DNA from: Galerina marginata
Taxonomy: Eukaryota > Basidiomycota > Agaricomycetes > Agaricales > Galerinaceae
Assembly (NCBI GenBank): GCA_023014335.1
Contig: JAECYW010000022.1
Span: 806,001 to 870,000 of the forward strand
Direction: 5' to 3'
DNA: 64,000 nucleotides
Shown: positions 10,807 to 21,725 of the stretch, in pieces
How positions within the stretch are numbered: position 1 is the stretch's first letter
Layout: each line of letters begins with the position of its first letter
The notes under the pieces: generated by a model
Told to the model about the DNA's origin: nothing
Seen by the model: only the letters and a program-made list of their open reading frames with translations
The model's database searches: none
Translations under genes and position numbers: made by a program

Positions 10807-12793
10807 ATGAAAATGGTGAAGAAAGCATGGGTGATGTTCAAAGCTTTGGCACGCCAAAACCAACCCAGTCCTGAGGTACCCCATAGCCATACAACTGCAG
10901 TTACAGTCAACTCCCATCAACCCATGATTACGGGCCCCCAGATGTCCAAACAAGAGCAATCGCTTGTGTGCCGACTTCCATCGGAGCTGCTACAGGCAAT
11001 CTTCACCCAAACACTTTCGCCTCAATTCGAAGGGGATTTACTCCTCTGGATGTCCACATTCGAGCTTCCTTGGGAAGTATCTCAGGTCTGTAGGTTATGG
11101 AGAAATTTAGCCATATTTACGCCAATATTATGGAGACGACTGCCTGCCATCGATATGGATCAAGTAAAATCCGAGCAAAGGTCCTACCTCGAATTCCTTG
11201 AAGAGATGTTGAAGCGCTCCAGTGGCATGCCAATCCATCTCCACATAAGCGCCCGTCTGCCCAACCGTTTTCCACACCCAGCCATGGATATCTTGACCCA
11301 ACACTCCAATAGATGGCAAAAACTGACGGTCGAAGCCACTCACGACATTTTGCCATACCTAGATAGCATCAAGAACCAATTTTCGTCTCTTCAGGCGCTC
11401 ATCCTTGTCCTTCGCTCTGATCGTCCTTACAGCAATCCCGATCTAACCTTTGACATTTTCAACATTGCCCCGAAATTAGACGACGTCTACCTCGAAGGAC
11501 AGACAGGAAGTTTTGTATTCCCATCCAATCAGCTCCTCCGTTATTCCCAACGATCTGTGTCTCGACATCAAGCGTTCGAAGTTATGCGAAATTCCTCGTC
11601 CCTCAGAACACTTGAACTCCTGGGACTTCCTGCAGATACCCTTCTTCCGGATATAATCCTCCCCAATGTAGCATCCTTGACAGTCGAATTTCTCCAATAT
11701 ACCTCCAACGCATGGCTTTTCGACAGATTAACACTTCCAGCTGTCGAAAGCCTCACGATCACTCAGTCAAAGGGATCCAGAGGCGACCTCATAGACTCTG
11801 TCAGATCAATGATTCTCCGCTCCAGGTCTCCATGTGTCCTAAAAATGCTCTACATATTCATTGGGGGGGTTTCCTCTGGGCAGCTGGCAAATCTACTCAA
11901 ATGTACTCCCTTCCTTGAATATTTAGGTACAACGATGCCCTCGCCAGATGACATTTTAGCCCTCGCAAGTAATCCAGATAGCCCGCTCTTGGTTCCGCTT
12001 CTATGGAACTGCACCTTCAAGGTTGAAGGCTGGGTAACCGAGGAGACCGCTACGGCTTTAAACCTACTCGGCACTTCGAGATGCGAACCCGACGAAGTAA
12101 ATCACGATGTCAACGGAGAAGGGCTGGTGTCACTGATACCTGCGACTTGTGAGAGGCCATTTGGCAAGTTTATTCTTGCACTGGACCGCTACATAGCCAA
12201 AGGCCTTCAACCCGAACTTGAAGGGTGGGTAGAAACCGACATGTCCAAGAAGTTGAAGAACGGGAAAGAGCACCTCCAAGCTGCTCTTGCTGAACCTTTC
12301 CGCCAACCTGTTCAAAAGATCAGGTTGAGTGATAGTCAGAAAGAAAGCCTATACTCAGCATTGAATTATATTGAAAATCTTAATGTAAAGAACGCCAGCG
12401 ATCTTTCCGTTGAGTCCTCTCCATCACTTGTCCTTTTCTTCTCCTCATTCGCCTGCAGTTGTCTGGGGCCTACGACGCAGTATTCGGAATCACTTTTAAA
12501 AATGGTGATGGGATGGATCCCTTCTGCGAGATCGCGCAGCGTATTTTAAAAAAATGGAATCCTGTTCTCGAAGATTCACTCAAGGATGTTCGGTGGGTAG
12601 TGCGTGGGCACACCCTCTTATATCTGGCCAAATCCCACCGTACGCTCATGGTTTCGTTTATTACATAGACGTTACAGACTAGTACTGACTCCTTGACGTC
12701 CTCGCGTCCTCAGGATTACGTTCGTCCGAGAGTGCGGCGGATCTTCTTTTTCTTAGCCGCGATTATTCTGGACGGTCATCTGGCTGGACTTAA
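10807..12793 (+). CDS. F-box-like domain protein 2, tandem paralogue
   Basis: Exons 10807-12408, 12459-12639 and 12714-12793 give 620 aa. The F-box-like segment covers residues about 54-113 (VCRLPSELLQAIF, then LPWEVSQVCRLWRNLAIFTP). Protein 1 and this protein align along their full length with the same exon structure (181 nt middle exon in both), so it is a direct tandem duplicate. The first donor is GTTGAG rather than GTGAGT as in the paralogue, so splicing here is slightly less certain; without splicing, translation would end at 12549 with an unrelated tail. Presumed SCF substrate receptor; target unknown. Confidence 0.83.
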
Positions 12794-13288
12794 AATGCAA
12801 ATACGTTCTTTCCATTAAAACTTTAGAGCACCCCCGACGATGGTTTTTTAGCGAGTCTTTCTGGCAAGGGACTCCCTGACGGTCGCAATTTAAATGTTGT
12901 GAAAGTTCCAGGAGCACTGGCGCTTTGAAGCAACTTATGAGTTGTGATCTACTTCAGTTACTTACTATAGTATGTATGTACTACAATTTTTATGTGAAGC
13001 AAGTTTATTTGGCCAAATGTAAGCACCCAAGGTTTACTCGACCACGGGGCGCGGAGACTTGCAGAATGTCACAATCCAAAATTAGATTAGTAAGGACCAT
13101 CGATCAGCGGGCAATTTTCGAGCTTAGACCCGAACCACGCCGTGGCCAATTTTAAGGAGCCATGGTAGGTGCGTTTTCAGTTATAGTCAATGCCCACAAC
13201 GTTTTCCTACTTCTGACTGCAAACCTGTGGCGCCCACCGTTGGGAAATTTTTGGAAAACTTCCTACAATTGACCACAATGTACTCTAC
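12794..13288. other. Intergenic before the decayed F-box copy
   Basis: About 500 bases. A third copy of the promoter block (CTCCCTGACGGTCGCAATTT) lies around 12860-12895. Nothing else seen. Confidence 0.35.
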
Positions 13289-14475
13289 ATGGTGAAGAAT
13301 GCCACGTCCGTGTTTAGGGCTCTCAAAAGGCAAGAACCAACCCTGAAGTTCGGGAGGGTCCTCTAGCCTCGCCACAGGAGTTACTGACAGTCGTTAACGA
13401 TCGGTGCCTTCTCCACCGCGATCCCTATTATGCGCCAACTGTGCCGCCTTCCACCTGAAATGCCACAGGCGATCTTTATTCAAACGTTTTCGCCCCAATC
13501 TGAAGGATATTTCTTCTTCAATGTCCCCATCCAAGCCGCCTCGGGGATGACTCAATCCTGTCGGTTATGGACTAACGTGGCCTTATGTACTCCGATGCTG
13601 AGGAAAAAATTGCCCACCATCAATCAGGATAGAACAAAGACTAAGGAAGGCTTCACTTTCAAATTCTTATTGAATTCTTAGAGCGGCGTTGGCGCAGTAA
13701 TCCGGTCGATCTTCACATATACGCAAGGACTCTCAACTCCACTGTCGACATTTTGACCCTACACCCCGATCGACGGCAAAAGCTGAAGGTGGAGCTTGAA
13801 GCAAACCACGGTAAGTGAACACCAAAGTTCGTTTTTCGTCACGTCAAACGCTCATTCTCATATTTTGTTTGACTGCCGATAAAGCCCTTGATATGTTTGA
13901 AATTGCACTGGTACCGAAACTCGAGGACGCCTATCTCTCAGGTCCAACCGGCCAATTCTGGTTTCTTATGAATCAGATTTTCTGCAATTCGCAGCAATAT
14001 TCACCCGGACTTCGAGCACTCGAAGTACCTCCTTTCCTCGAACTTCAGAATCCTCACACTTGACAACCTTCCATTCTTCCGGGTATGATCGTATCTTCTC
14101 CGAATACTCATGAATGGTTTTTCGACAGCCTAACGCGTCCAGCCGTTGGAAGCTTGATGATTGATTTGCGGGAATCTGGAAGCGGTCATATAATTCTATG
14201 ATCCAGCGCTCCATTCACTCTCACTCTTTACGATGGTGAGGCCCGGCGATATTATTGCCGTTGAGTCCTCTTCCTCATAGACTCCCTGAAAGGTGTTCAC
14301 TGGGTAGTTCGGATAGGAACACTTTTCGTATCTATTTCAACCCACTGTTTGTTCTTCTTCGCGTTGCGTTCGTTTCTCTAAGTATATCTTACTGACTGCT
14401 TACCGTCGTCGTCGGGATTGCGCTGGTCAAATACTGCGGCAGATATTTTTTCTTGACCCCGCGACCATGATTTTA
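13289..14475 (+). pseudogene. Decayed third F-box copy
   Basis: This stretch aligns with the two intact F-box genes but is broken in several places. It starts ATGGTGAAGAATGCC (M-V-K-N-A-T-S-V-F-R-A-L), stops early, then resumes from 13430 with CRLPPEMPQAIF in the F-box position. It stops again after about 80 codons and keeps scattered matches through the LRR-like part (13815-14063). Near 14285-14325 are remnants of exon 2 (SLKGVHWVV) and near 14415-14455 of the last exon (GLRWSNTAADIF). It is shorter than the intact copies (about 1.2 kb versus 2 kb), so internal deletions also occurred. No full product can be made. Confidence 0.75.
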
Positions 14476-15350
14476 GGCGGTGATATAGATTTATCCATGA
14501 CATTGACCCATCTAACGGTTACATCCCAACGAGCGGCCCCTCTCAAGGCTTTAATCTGGAGTGTATTAATGAATAGAGTAAGTTTGGAGCTTGTTTCTTG
14601 CACCTTAATTACCTTAATTTTGCCACTGGCTACATTCCAGGATATATTTACCTGAAATGCGAATTCGATAGCAAAACCCAAGCATCCCAAGGACTGTAAG
14701 ACGCACCAGGCATACTAAGTATGAGAAGTTTGGACGTACTTATCTGAAGATCTTAAGATAGTCCCCGCCCACCCCACGGTTCCATGGCGGCGGTTTCGCG
14801 GTTACGGTGGGGAAAGAAGAAGTTAATCTAGTCTCCATACGTTATTCTTAATAGCAATTTAATTTTCCAGAACCCCGGTTCTTCCGCGCAGCCCACCAAT
14901 CGCGGTGAGGTGGGCTAAGCAATAGGTAGACTGAGGGAGTGGGTGAGAGTAAATTGTAGTCAAAGACGACGGTGACCCACAGCTATCTCTATGCCCATCC
15001 ACCATCGTTACCCCGAGTTCCGGAACCGCCGACGGCGACTTGAAAGTGCCTTTGAGGTCCTTAATTATCTCAGGGTCATCAACCCTGGCTGCGATGCCTG
15101 GTCTTGGGCGCCATTAGCGCCTTTTACCTAAGTATTTAATTAGCAGTGCAAGTTTTACATATATAACCTCGAGGTCTCTTCGATGCGCTTATTGAGCTTC
15201 ACTACCATCGACCGATAGCCAGCGCAGACTTTTCTCATACTTCTACTACCGGGATAGAGAGGTATGTTTCCTTTGCAGATCGTGGTTAATGGATCACTGA
15301 ATTGTCAGTAGTTTCAGCAAGCGCATCTCATCACTCACTGCAGCGAAACC
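14476..15350. other. Intergenic, no gene seen
   Basis: About 870 bases without convincing coding signal. It includes the 5' flank of the small MIT gene. Short frames at 14467-14655 and on the minus strand do not look like genes. Confidence 0.4.
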
Positions 15351-15656
15351 ATGACCGATACCAGGAAAAAGCTTAACATCGCACTTGACCACGCGCGGCG
15401 AGCGGTCGAACTTGATACACAAGGGGATGATATGCACGGCGCGATCGCAGCTTACTCGCAAAGCACATCTCTCCTCAGCAGGGTCATCGAGGATATGCGG
15501 AGGGAAACACAACAGTTTGGCGATGGAGCACGGAAGCCGGAGGATTTGGCGAAACTTGTGAAGATCCATGATTCCTATCGGGATAGGATGTTGATTTTAA
15601 GCTCGGTTACTGGGATTCCTTTGCCACAGGGTGAGAGTCGGACGTCGCGGTTATGA
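15351..15656 (+). CDS. Small MIT-domain protein
   Basis: Single-exon 101 aa gene. Most of it fits one MIT (microtubule-interacting and trafficking) three-helix bundle: helix 1 with LNIALDHARRAVELD, helix 2 with GAIAAYSQSTSLLSRVIEDM, helix 3 with LAKLVKIHDSYRDRMLIL. MIT domains bind MIT-interacting motifs of ESCRT-III proteins in endosomal sorting; in larger proteins they sit next to AAA ATPase, protease or kinase domains. Here nothing follows before the stop, so it could be a free adaptor domain. The ATG context (GAAACCATGACC) is good. There is no sign of a catalytic partner domain downstream. Confidence 0.75.
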   Translation: MTDTRKKLNIALDHARRAVELDTQGDDMHGAIAAYSQSTSLLSRVIEDMRRETQQFGDGARKPEDLAKLVKIHDSYRDRMLILSSVTGIPLPQGESRTSRL

Positions 15657-16191
15657 GCTTTCTTAAACGAATATAAGATGTAAAATTATTGCCATAATTT
15701 ACCAACCTCGGGCGTGCATCCAATTATTGTCAAATACAACAACCCTTTCTGAGGAATCTTACACTCCTTATCGCGTTCAGCCATAAAAACAAAGTCTTTC
15801 GCAGTCCTAACAACGTGTTTCGTCCTAGGAATACTAGTCTTGTAACTGGCGGCTTTGTCTTCACAAAGGGAGTAAACAAGGACGGCGGTGCACTATGATG
15901 CGCCTTTTGACACAAGATCTTCCCCAAAAACGGGACTGTGAGAAACAACGGCCCAAAATGGAAGTGTCGCGTCGCGTCTCGGTGGTTTCCTGGTTTGACC
16001 TGTACCGCCATTGTCTTTTCTCATTTCCATGCTATTTCTCTTATAATCCCCCGTCAAAGGCCTCATAAACACTCTCTTTACCGTATTTTTACCCCAGGAG
16101 GCTTCTTTCGACGGTCTACCAGTCTTTTTCGCTCTTTTTTGCCTTCAACACCCGTCAAACCACGGCTCAGCAGCAACAGGGTAGATAACGG
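15657..16191. other. Intergenic: CDH1 promoter and 5' leader
   Basis: About 535 bases. The last 200 bases before the CDH1 start are pyrimidine-rich and look like a leader. Nothing else seen. Confidence 0.4.
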
Positions 16192-18075
16192 ATGTCGGGT
16201 CTCAAGAATTCGCCTTTTGGAAAGAGGCTGCGTGCTTCTCATAGAGAGGCCGAGGATGATTCATCCCCGAAGAAATCGACGGTCAACCCCATCTTTGGCG
16301 TCGGCACTGCGTCATCGTCGTCAACGCCCGGCTTGGACTCCAGCTCGAGGCCAACAACAGGTGACAGCACGGGCGGGCTTGACTCACCAGTTGACTTCCA
16401 GCCCAATGTTGGAATGAGCTCGGCTTTGAGCATGCCCCGAATAGTAAAAGAATATGGGGACAGATTCGTGCCATCCAAAGATGCCGGCGACCTGCGGACA
16501 TCTTATCATCTCATGGAGGAGGGTGGACCTTCAACGCCGTCCAAGAATCGTATCATCCCGTCAGAGTCCGACGCGCTCAAAGGTGCGTGCTTGGTCATTT
16601 TTTTAGTATTTGTTACTAATTATGCCACTCTCAGAACAAGCAAACTCCATTTTCAACACAATATTGCATACCGAAGTCACCCCTCCATCTCCACGTAGGC
16701 CTGTATCGCCCACACGGCCCGCTCCAATTGCCTCAGGCAGTGGTGTACCCCCGTCTACACCCACTCGCCGCCGTCTCTTTGCCTATAACTCCCCATCCCG
16801 TTCCAACCCCGGCACACCCACCCGTCGACTCGACACCCCAACGGACGAGGCTTACTCCATGAGTCCCGTGCGCGCGGAGAGCCGACAACTGCTCGAGTCA
16901 CCCCGTCGCCAGCTTCGAAGCGTGTGCAAGACACCGTATAGGGTACTTGATGCCCCTGAACTCGCAGACGACTTCTATCTCAACCTCGTCGATTGGTCGA
17001 GCACCAACGTGCTGGGTGTGGGCTTGGGCTCGTGTGTCTATCTCTGGACAGCCCATAACGCCGCGGTGTCCAAATTGTGCGATCTCGCACCGTCAAACGA
17101 CACCATATCTTCGGTGTCGTGGGTGCAGAGGGGAACCACGCTCGCCGTGGGCACACTCGCTGGCCGGCTGCACATCTACGACGCCAATACACTGCAGCTG
17201 CAGCGGACGTACCACCAGGCACACAGTCAGCGAATAGGGGCATTGGCGTGGAATACGCATGTGTTATCGTCCGGATCGCGAGATAGGATGGTGCACCACC
17301 GGGATGTGCGCGAGGCGTCGATGCGACCATTCAGGAGATGCTCTGGCCATAGACAGGAGGTGTGTGGGTTGAAGTGGAGTGGTGATGGAGGGACGCAGTC
17401 GGCCATGCTTGCTAGTGGAGGCAATGATAACAAAGTATGCATATGGGATCTAAGAGGGTCTCCGCGGTCGGGTCATGGGACGCCATCCGCTGGGACTAGC
17501 GCTTCCGGGTCCGGTGCCCCAGCACCAACGGTTCCGGCGGGAGAAGATCCGCCGAACGATGTGCCACTTTACAAGTTCCATGAGCATACGGCGGCAGTGA
17601 AGGCGCTTGCATGGGACCCACATGTGTCTGGCATACTTGCCACTGGAGGAGGAACACAGGACAAGCATATCCGGTTTTGGAACGTCCTCAATGGGACGAT
17701 GTTGCAGGAGCTCGACACTGGCAGCCAGGTTTGTCTTCTTTTACGCCTAGAGTTATTTCGCTAACATATAACGACCGTCAGGTCTGCAATCTCATCTGGT
17801 CAATAACATCACACGAACTCGTTTCAACACATGGCTTCTCATCCACGACGGCGCAGAACCAGATATGCATCTGGAAGTATCCAAAGCTGAACATGGTTGC
17901 GTCCCTGACGGGCCACACCAACCGCGTCCTATACCTCGCAATGAGCCCGGAAGGCGAGACTATCGTGACGGGCGCTGGGGACGAGACTTTGCGCTTTTGG
18001 AATGCGTTCCCGAAGAGGGAGACCCACGAGAGGGAGCGAGAGAGCGCGCTCGATTATGGTCGTTTAATCCGGTGA
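16192..18075 (+). CDS. CDH1: APC/C activator Cdh1 / Fizzy-related WD40 protein
   Basis: Exons 16192-16582, 16635-17728 and 17782-18075 give 592 aa. The N-terminus is disordered and carries the C-box as DRFVPSK (residues 90-96; usual form DR-F/Y-IP-x-R). A Ser/Pro-rich linker with many SP and TP sites, likely CDK sites, follows. From about residue 232 ([19 protein letters not shown]) a seven-bladed WD40 propeller typical of Cdc20/Cdh1 follows, with blade motifs such as [21 protein letters not shown] and [10 protein letters not shown]. The protein ends in the Ile-Arg tail (GRLIR) that docks on Cdc27/APC3. It activates the anaphase-promoting complex in late mitosis and G1 by recruiting D-box and KEN-box substrates. 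The combination of linker and tail fits Cdh1 better than Cdc20. Confidence 0.9.
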
Positions 18076-19700
18076 TCCCTTGTTCGAAGAGGGTATCGGA
18101 AAATGGACGGTCTTGCTTTTAGGAGCGTCTTATCATCCTGCGACGAACTATTCGGAATCGTGCGCCTATGGATATGTTATTCAAATTCCTGTTTATGCCT
18201 TTCACCCTACCTGGCTGCTACATTTCTTCTTCCCTTCCGTCGCCATCCAACATACAATTCGCCTTGCCCACAGTTGGAACGACCTTCAACTAGGATGCAT
18301 CTCATTTTATCCTTCACAACCAGGCATCCACCAAATTATCCACTAACTGCAGTGCTTATTGACGAGTCTTGCCGATTCCAACGACGATCTGCCTTCCCCC
18401 GGCATCAAACCCGTTGGCCAAGCTACAGAGCTTTAAGCCTAGAACCGGAATCTATGCACACATCACAACAAGTACCCCGCGGACGTTGTGTAGCCAGTCC
18501 ATCGCTTCAGGGTCGTTCCATCTTTGGGCCCAACGTCGAACATTCGCACACGACCGTTTAACCCTCTTCCTTCTTATTTTGTTACCACTACTCTTCGTTT
18601 TGCTCTCTCTCGGAATGTATGGTTTATGGTTTATGCTCCTCCCTTCGTCTTTGTTCCTTGTTGCCATTTCCTTATCGTTTTGTCTTCGGCTTTTACATGT
18701 TTATTATCGTTTTGTTTTCCCTCGTCAAGCAGGCTTCACGGGTCCGTAGAGGTTCTCCTTGCCTTCGTCCCGTCTCGTTCCCATATGCCCCCGGTTCTTC
18801 CTGTCTTCCTGTTCTTCGTTTTGTCGTGTCCGTTTCTCTTCTTTCCTCTCCTCTAATCACAAATCCGGTGTCTCGTCTAAAATCCCGATCCTGAATCCAC
18901 GGACCTGCTACGAAAATCCACATTCCACCCTCATCCCCACCCATCCATCCATCAATCCCATTGTGCCATAATCCAATGTCTACATAGTCAACATATCTAC
19001 CTACCTAGCTTCCTACACATACATACATATATACGTTTAGTACCGTCCACGTACTGTACTTATACTAACTACATGCTCCCAGGCGCTGGCACTCCAACAC
19101 ACCACATCCCGTTCCCGATAATCATCCCTCTGCCCTAAAATTATCTGCACTTTGTATCCTTACTTGAATTGTACTCGTCTCTGTGTCCCTTGCATGTGTC
19201 GTTTCTGTTTTTAGAATTACTATGAGGATTGAGATTCAGTGGTGAAATGCGAGTGACTGGGTTCCAGCCTCCTAAGCCCGGCCTACTTTGTCGATGCTGC
19301 TCAAACCGGTGTTTGTTCAAGGATGGAAGAAAGACAGATGGAATTCTTCGGCGCTCTATGCCAACTTCAACATTGGGCAGTGGTATTCAGCTGCCAAATA
19401 TAATTAATGAACAACATATGTAAGTATAAGTATTGGACAGCGCGGTACAGCCTCATGCACACTGTTGACAGTGGGTAAGCCTGTCAATGGAAGGTGCATG
19501 CCTCAATTAATATCACAACGGCGATGGAAGCTACACAGGACAGAAACACAAGAACATGTCATAGGAATAAAACCTGTGTTTCAACTCATTGTATTGAAAC
19601 GGGGCGTCTGAAGTTGTCATCTAGAATTACATACTAACCTTGCCCAGCAATGACGCAATTAGCTTAAACCGCGCCTGTCCTTGCAAGATAGATCGGAAGG
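18076..19700. other. Long intergenic with pyrimidine-rich stretch
   Basis: About 1.6 kb after CDH1. Bases 18540-18850 are very T/C-rich, and 18930-19035 hold CATC and ACATACAT simple repeats. Open frames in this stretch are low-complexity artefacts. It probably contains the CDH1 3' UTR and the 3' flank of the convergent membrane-protein gene. Confidence 0.45.
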
Positions 19701-21003
19701 TCAAACATTATCATGATTTGTACAGTGAGGCTGATTGGACGGTTCCTTAGATTGGGCATTATCGGAAGAGAAAATCGAAATTTCAGTGAGAGTCAATGGA
19801 GTCAGAGGTCGATCAGAAAGACAGGTGCATCCTAGTGAAGCACGTCGTGGGGTTTCCAAAGTGCTTTCTAACCGTGGCCTTTGTTGGTTGCGGAGTCGGA
19901 GAAGTGATAGATAAAGACATGTTGAAACAACCCCAAGGTTACAAACGAAAAGGGAAATTGCGGTCTGTGCATAGCGTATTTCAATAACAACGATGTAACT
20001 TGGAAGGTATAGTTCACGCACTTCTATTGATGCCAGCCCAGCCACAATAAGCACGGCATCCTTCCCAGGAGATATCTTATCGTCGCTGCAGATGATTTTA
20101 AACGCGATGACCAACAACAAGGTTAGGATACTGCCGCAGAAAACCATAAGAATCAGACGACGCTCTCTCGATGGGAGTCTCAACCGCCAAAAAAAGACCA
20201 TGGGTGCGATTACAAGGAGGATGTCGCCGACAAAATCAGCTATGTTTTAAATGCAAAAATCAGGACCATCGTGGCTTGTGAAATGGACAAGATATTCTCA
20301 ATTGCACGCACCAGCAAAGAGGAAGGTATTTTTGACAGGATATCCGCCCACGCCCTTGATGCAATCTTGCCCTTCATTCACGATAAGCAGCCCCGACGAT
20401 TGTGCACAAGTTAATGTTGTTACGAGAATGGAGCTGATCCCCGACAGCACCATGAAGGCGATAAGGACGAAGGCGCACAAACGTGCAGGATGTTTTTTGG
20501 GGAAGACCCTCGCTAAAGACAAAGCGAGAACTATCCGTGTGACCCTACGTGAACGATAATGGTGGTCAGCTTAAAATCGAGTGGAAGAGATGAGCATAGC
20601 CTACCAAACGATAAGAAGAAATAGAAAAGTAGAGAGCCAGTAAGAACTAAGAACTCGATGAGACAAGGGTTCGTTGTTGGGATCCACTGTGCGCTTTTTT
20701 ACTGGGTGTATTGGCGAGGATCGTGTTTGGTGGACTTACCTCGAGTGAACCGAAAACAGACAAGGGGCCAATATATGATGTCCAAGACCAAGGGAATGAA
20801 GACGATGTAATCATCCCACCAGGTTTTCTGGATCCTAAACCGATGGTTCAGGCGATAAATCGTAGAGCCGATGGCGAGAATATGTAAGATGGACATTGAC
20901 ACTGGATTACGATTCCGGTGAGTGATTGCGAGATTCAGCTGCCATAACAGAATGCACCTTTCCAACCCAAGTAGGACTGGGGAGGAAGCGTTACCACGGC
21001 CAT
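19701..21003 (-). CDS. PTH11/rhodopsin-like 7-TM membrane protein, paralogue B
   Basis: Six exons, 21003-20958, 20901-20740, 20686-20605, 20544-20312, 20239-20022 and 19964-19701, give 334 aa. It starts MAVVTLPPQSYLGWK and carries the same landmarks as paralogue A: SILHILAIGSTIYRL, KTWWDDYIVFIPLVLDIIY, ARLCAFVLIAFMVLSGI, GDILLVIAPMVFFWRL with the LPSRERR loop, FCGSILTLLLVIAF, and AISLFVCNLGVVSTCLY. Exons 1, 4 and 5 have exactly the same lengths as in A (46, 233 and 218 nt), which supports both models and shows gene duplication. The third exon is longer in B (82 versus 61 nt). The function is presumably membrane sensing or an orphan receptor; the ligand is unknown. Confidence 0.78.
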
Positions 21004-21324
21004 GGCCCAAGAACCTGCGCAGTGGATCTGAAATACGGTTTGGAGGAAAGGGAGGAAGCATCCGCCAGACAGCGTTGCTTTATGAAATGCCCCTCGCGTG
21101 AAAAACTGGAGTGACAGAGAAAGATCCAGGCTCGAATTTCAATTCAGAACAGGGTTGGAATAGACATCGGTGGGTATTGTCCTTCGCCGACAGCCATAGA
21201 AACGGCGGCGCCGGCCACTGGCTGCCAATGAGCAATGCAGGGTTGGGGCATTGGGAGAGTTCATATTTTCACGGAGCAACCTTAATCGCTCCAATTATGT
21301 CACGATCTTCGTACACCAAGCGAT
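21004..21324. other. 5' flank of PTH11-like gene B
   Basis: About 320 bases upstream of paralogue B up to the MITE-like element. No further gene seen. Confidence 0.35.
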
Positions 21325-21725
21325 TGGTGCACAACACTTAGTCACCGCCTGTTTGGTACAACGGGTCCTGCGGGCCGAAAATGTCCCCTTTTTCTTATCC
21401 CTCTTGTAAAAATGCTCCTTTTGATTGTCTGAACATTTCTACAAGACCGATTTTTGATTGGGTCAAAACTGACGGAGTTAGGAAATTTTGGTCAGGTGAA
21501 TTTGGCCACATTGCCTTATATAGGAGGACCCTGAGTCCCGATATGGCAGGTTACCCAAAAACATGGGCGATTTTGAAGCTAAATGCCTATTTTTACTTCT
21601 TTTTGAGTGCCACGAGCACCCCAGAGGGTCGAAAATCTGGCCAATTGAACATCAAAATTTCAAAATTTTTCTCCGGCCAAATTGGCCGCTGTCCAAAATA
21701 GGCGGTGACTAAGCGTTGTGCACCA
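21325..21725. mobile_element. MITE-like non-autonomous DNA element, 401 bp
   Basis: The ends are imperfect terminal inverted repeats of about 33 bp. The left starts TGGTGCACAACACTTAGTCA and the right, reverse-complemented, starts TGGTGCACAACGCTTAGTCA; both continue with CCGCCT. The interior is AT-rich with no transposase. An open frame inside (21381-21701) matches nothing I know. A target-site duplication is not clear. The superfamily cannot be assigned from the ends alone. Confidence 0.72.

Noticed and set aside
18369..18971. Overlapping plus-strand frames after CDH1
   Set aside because: Pyrimidine-rich low-complexity DNA gives Phe/Leu/Ser-rich translations in all frames; more like a 3' UTR.
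21381..21701. 106-codon frame inside the MITE
   Set aside because: Lies between inverted repeats, no transposase or other motif, low-complexity coding.
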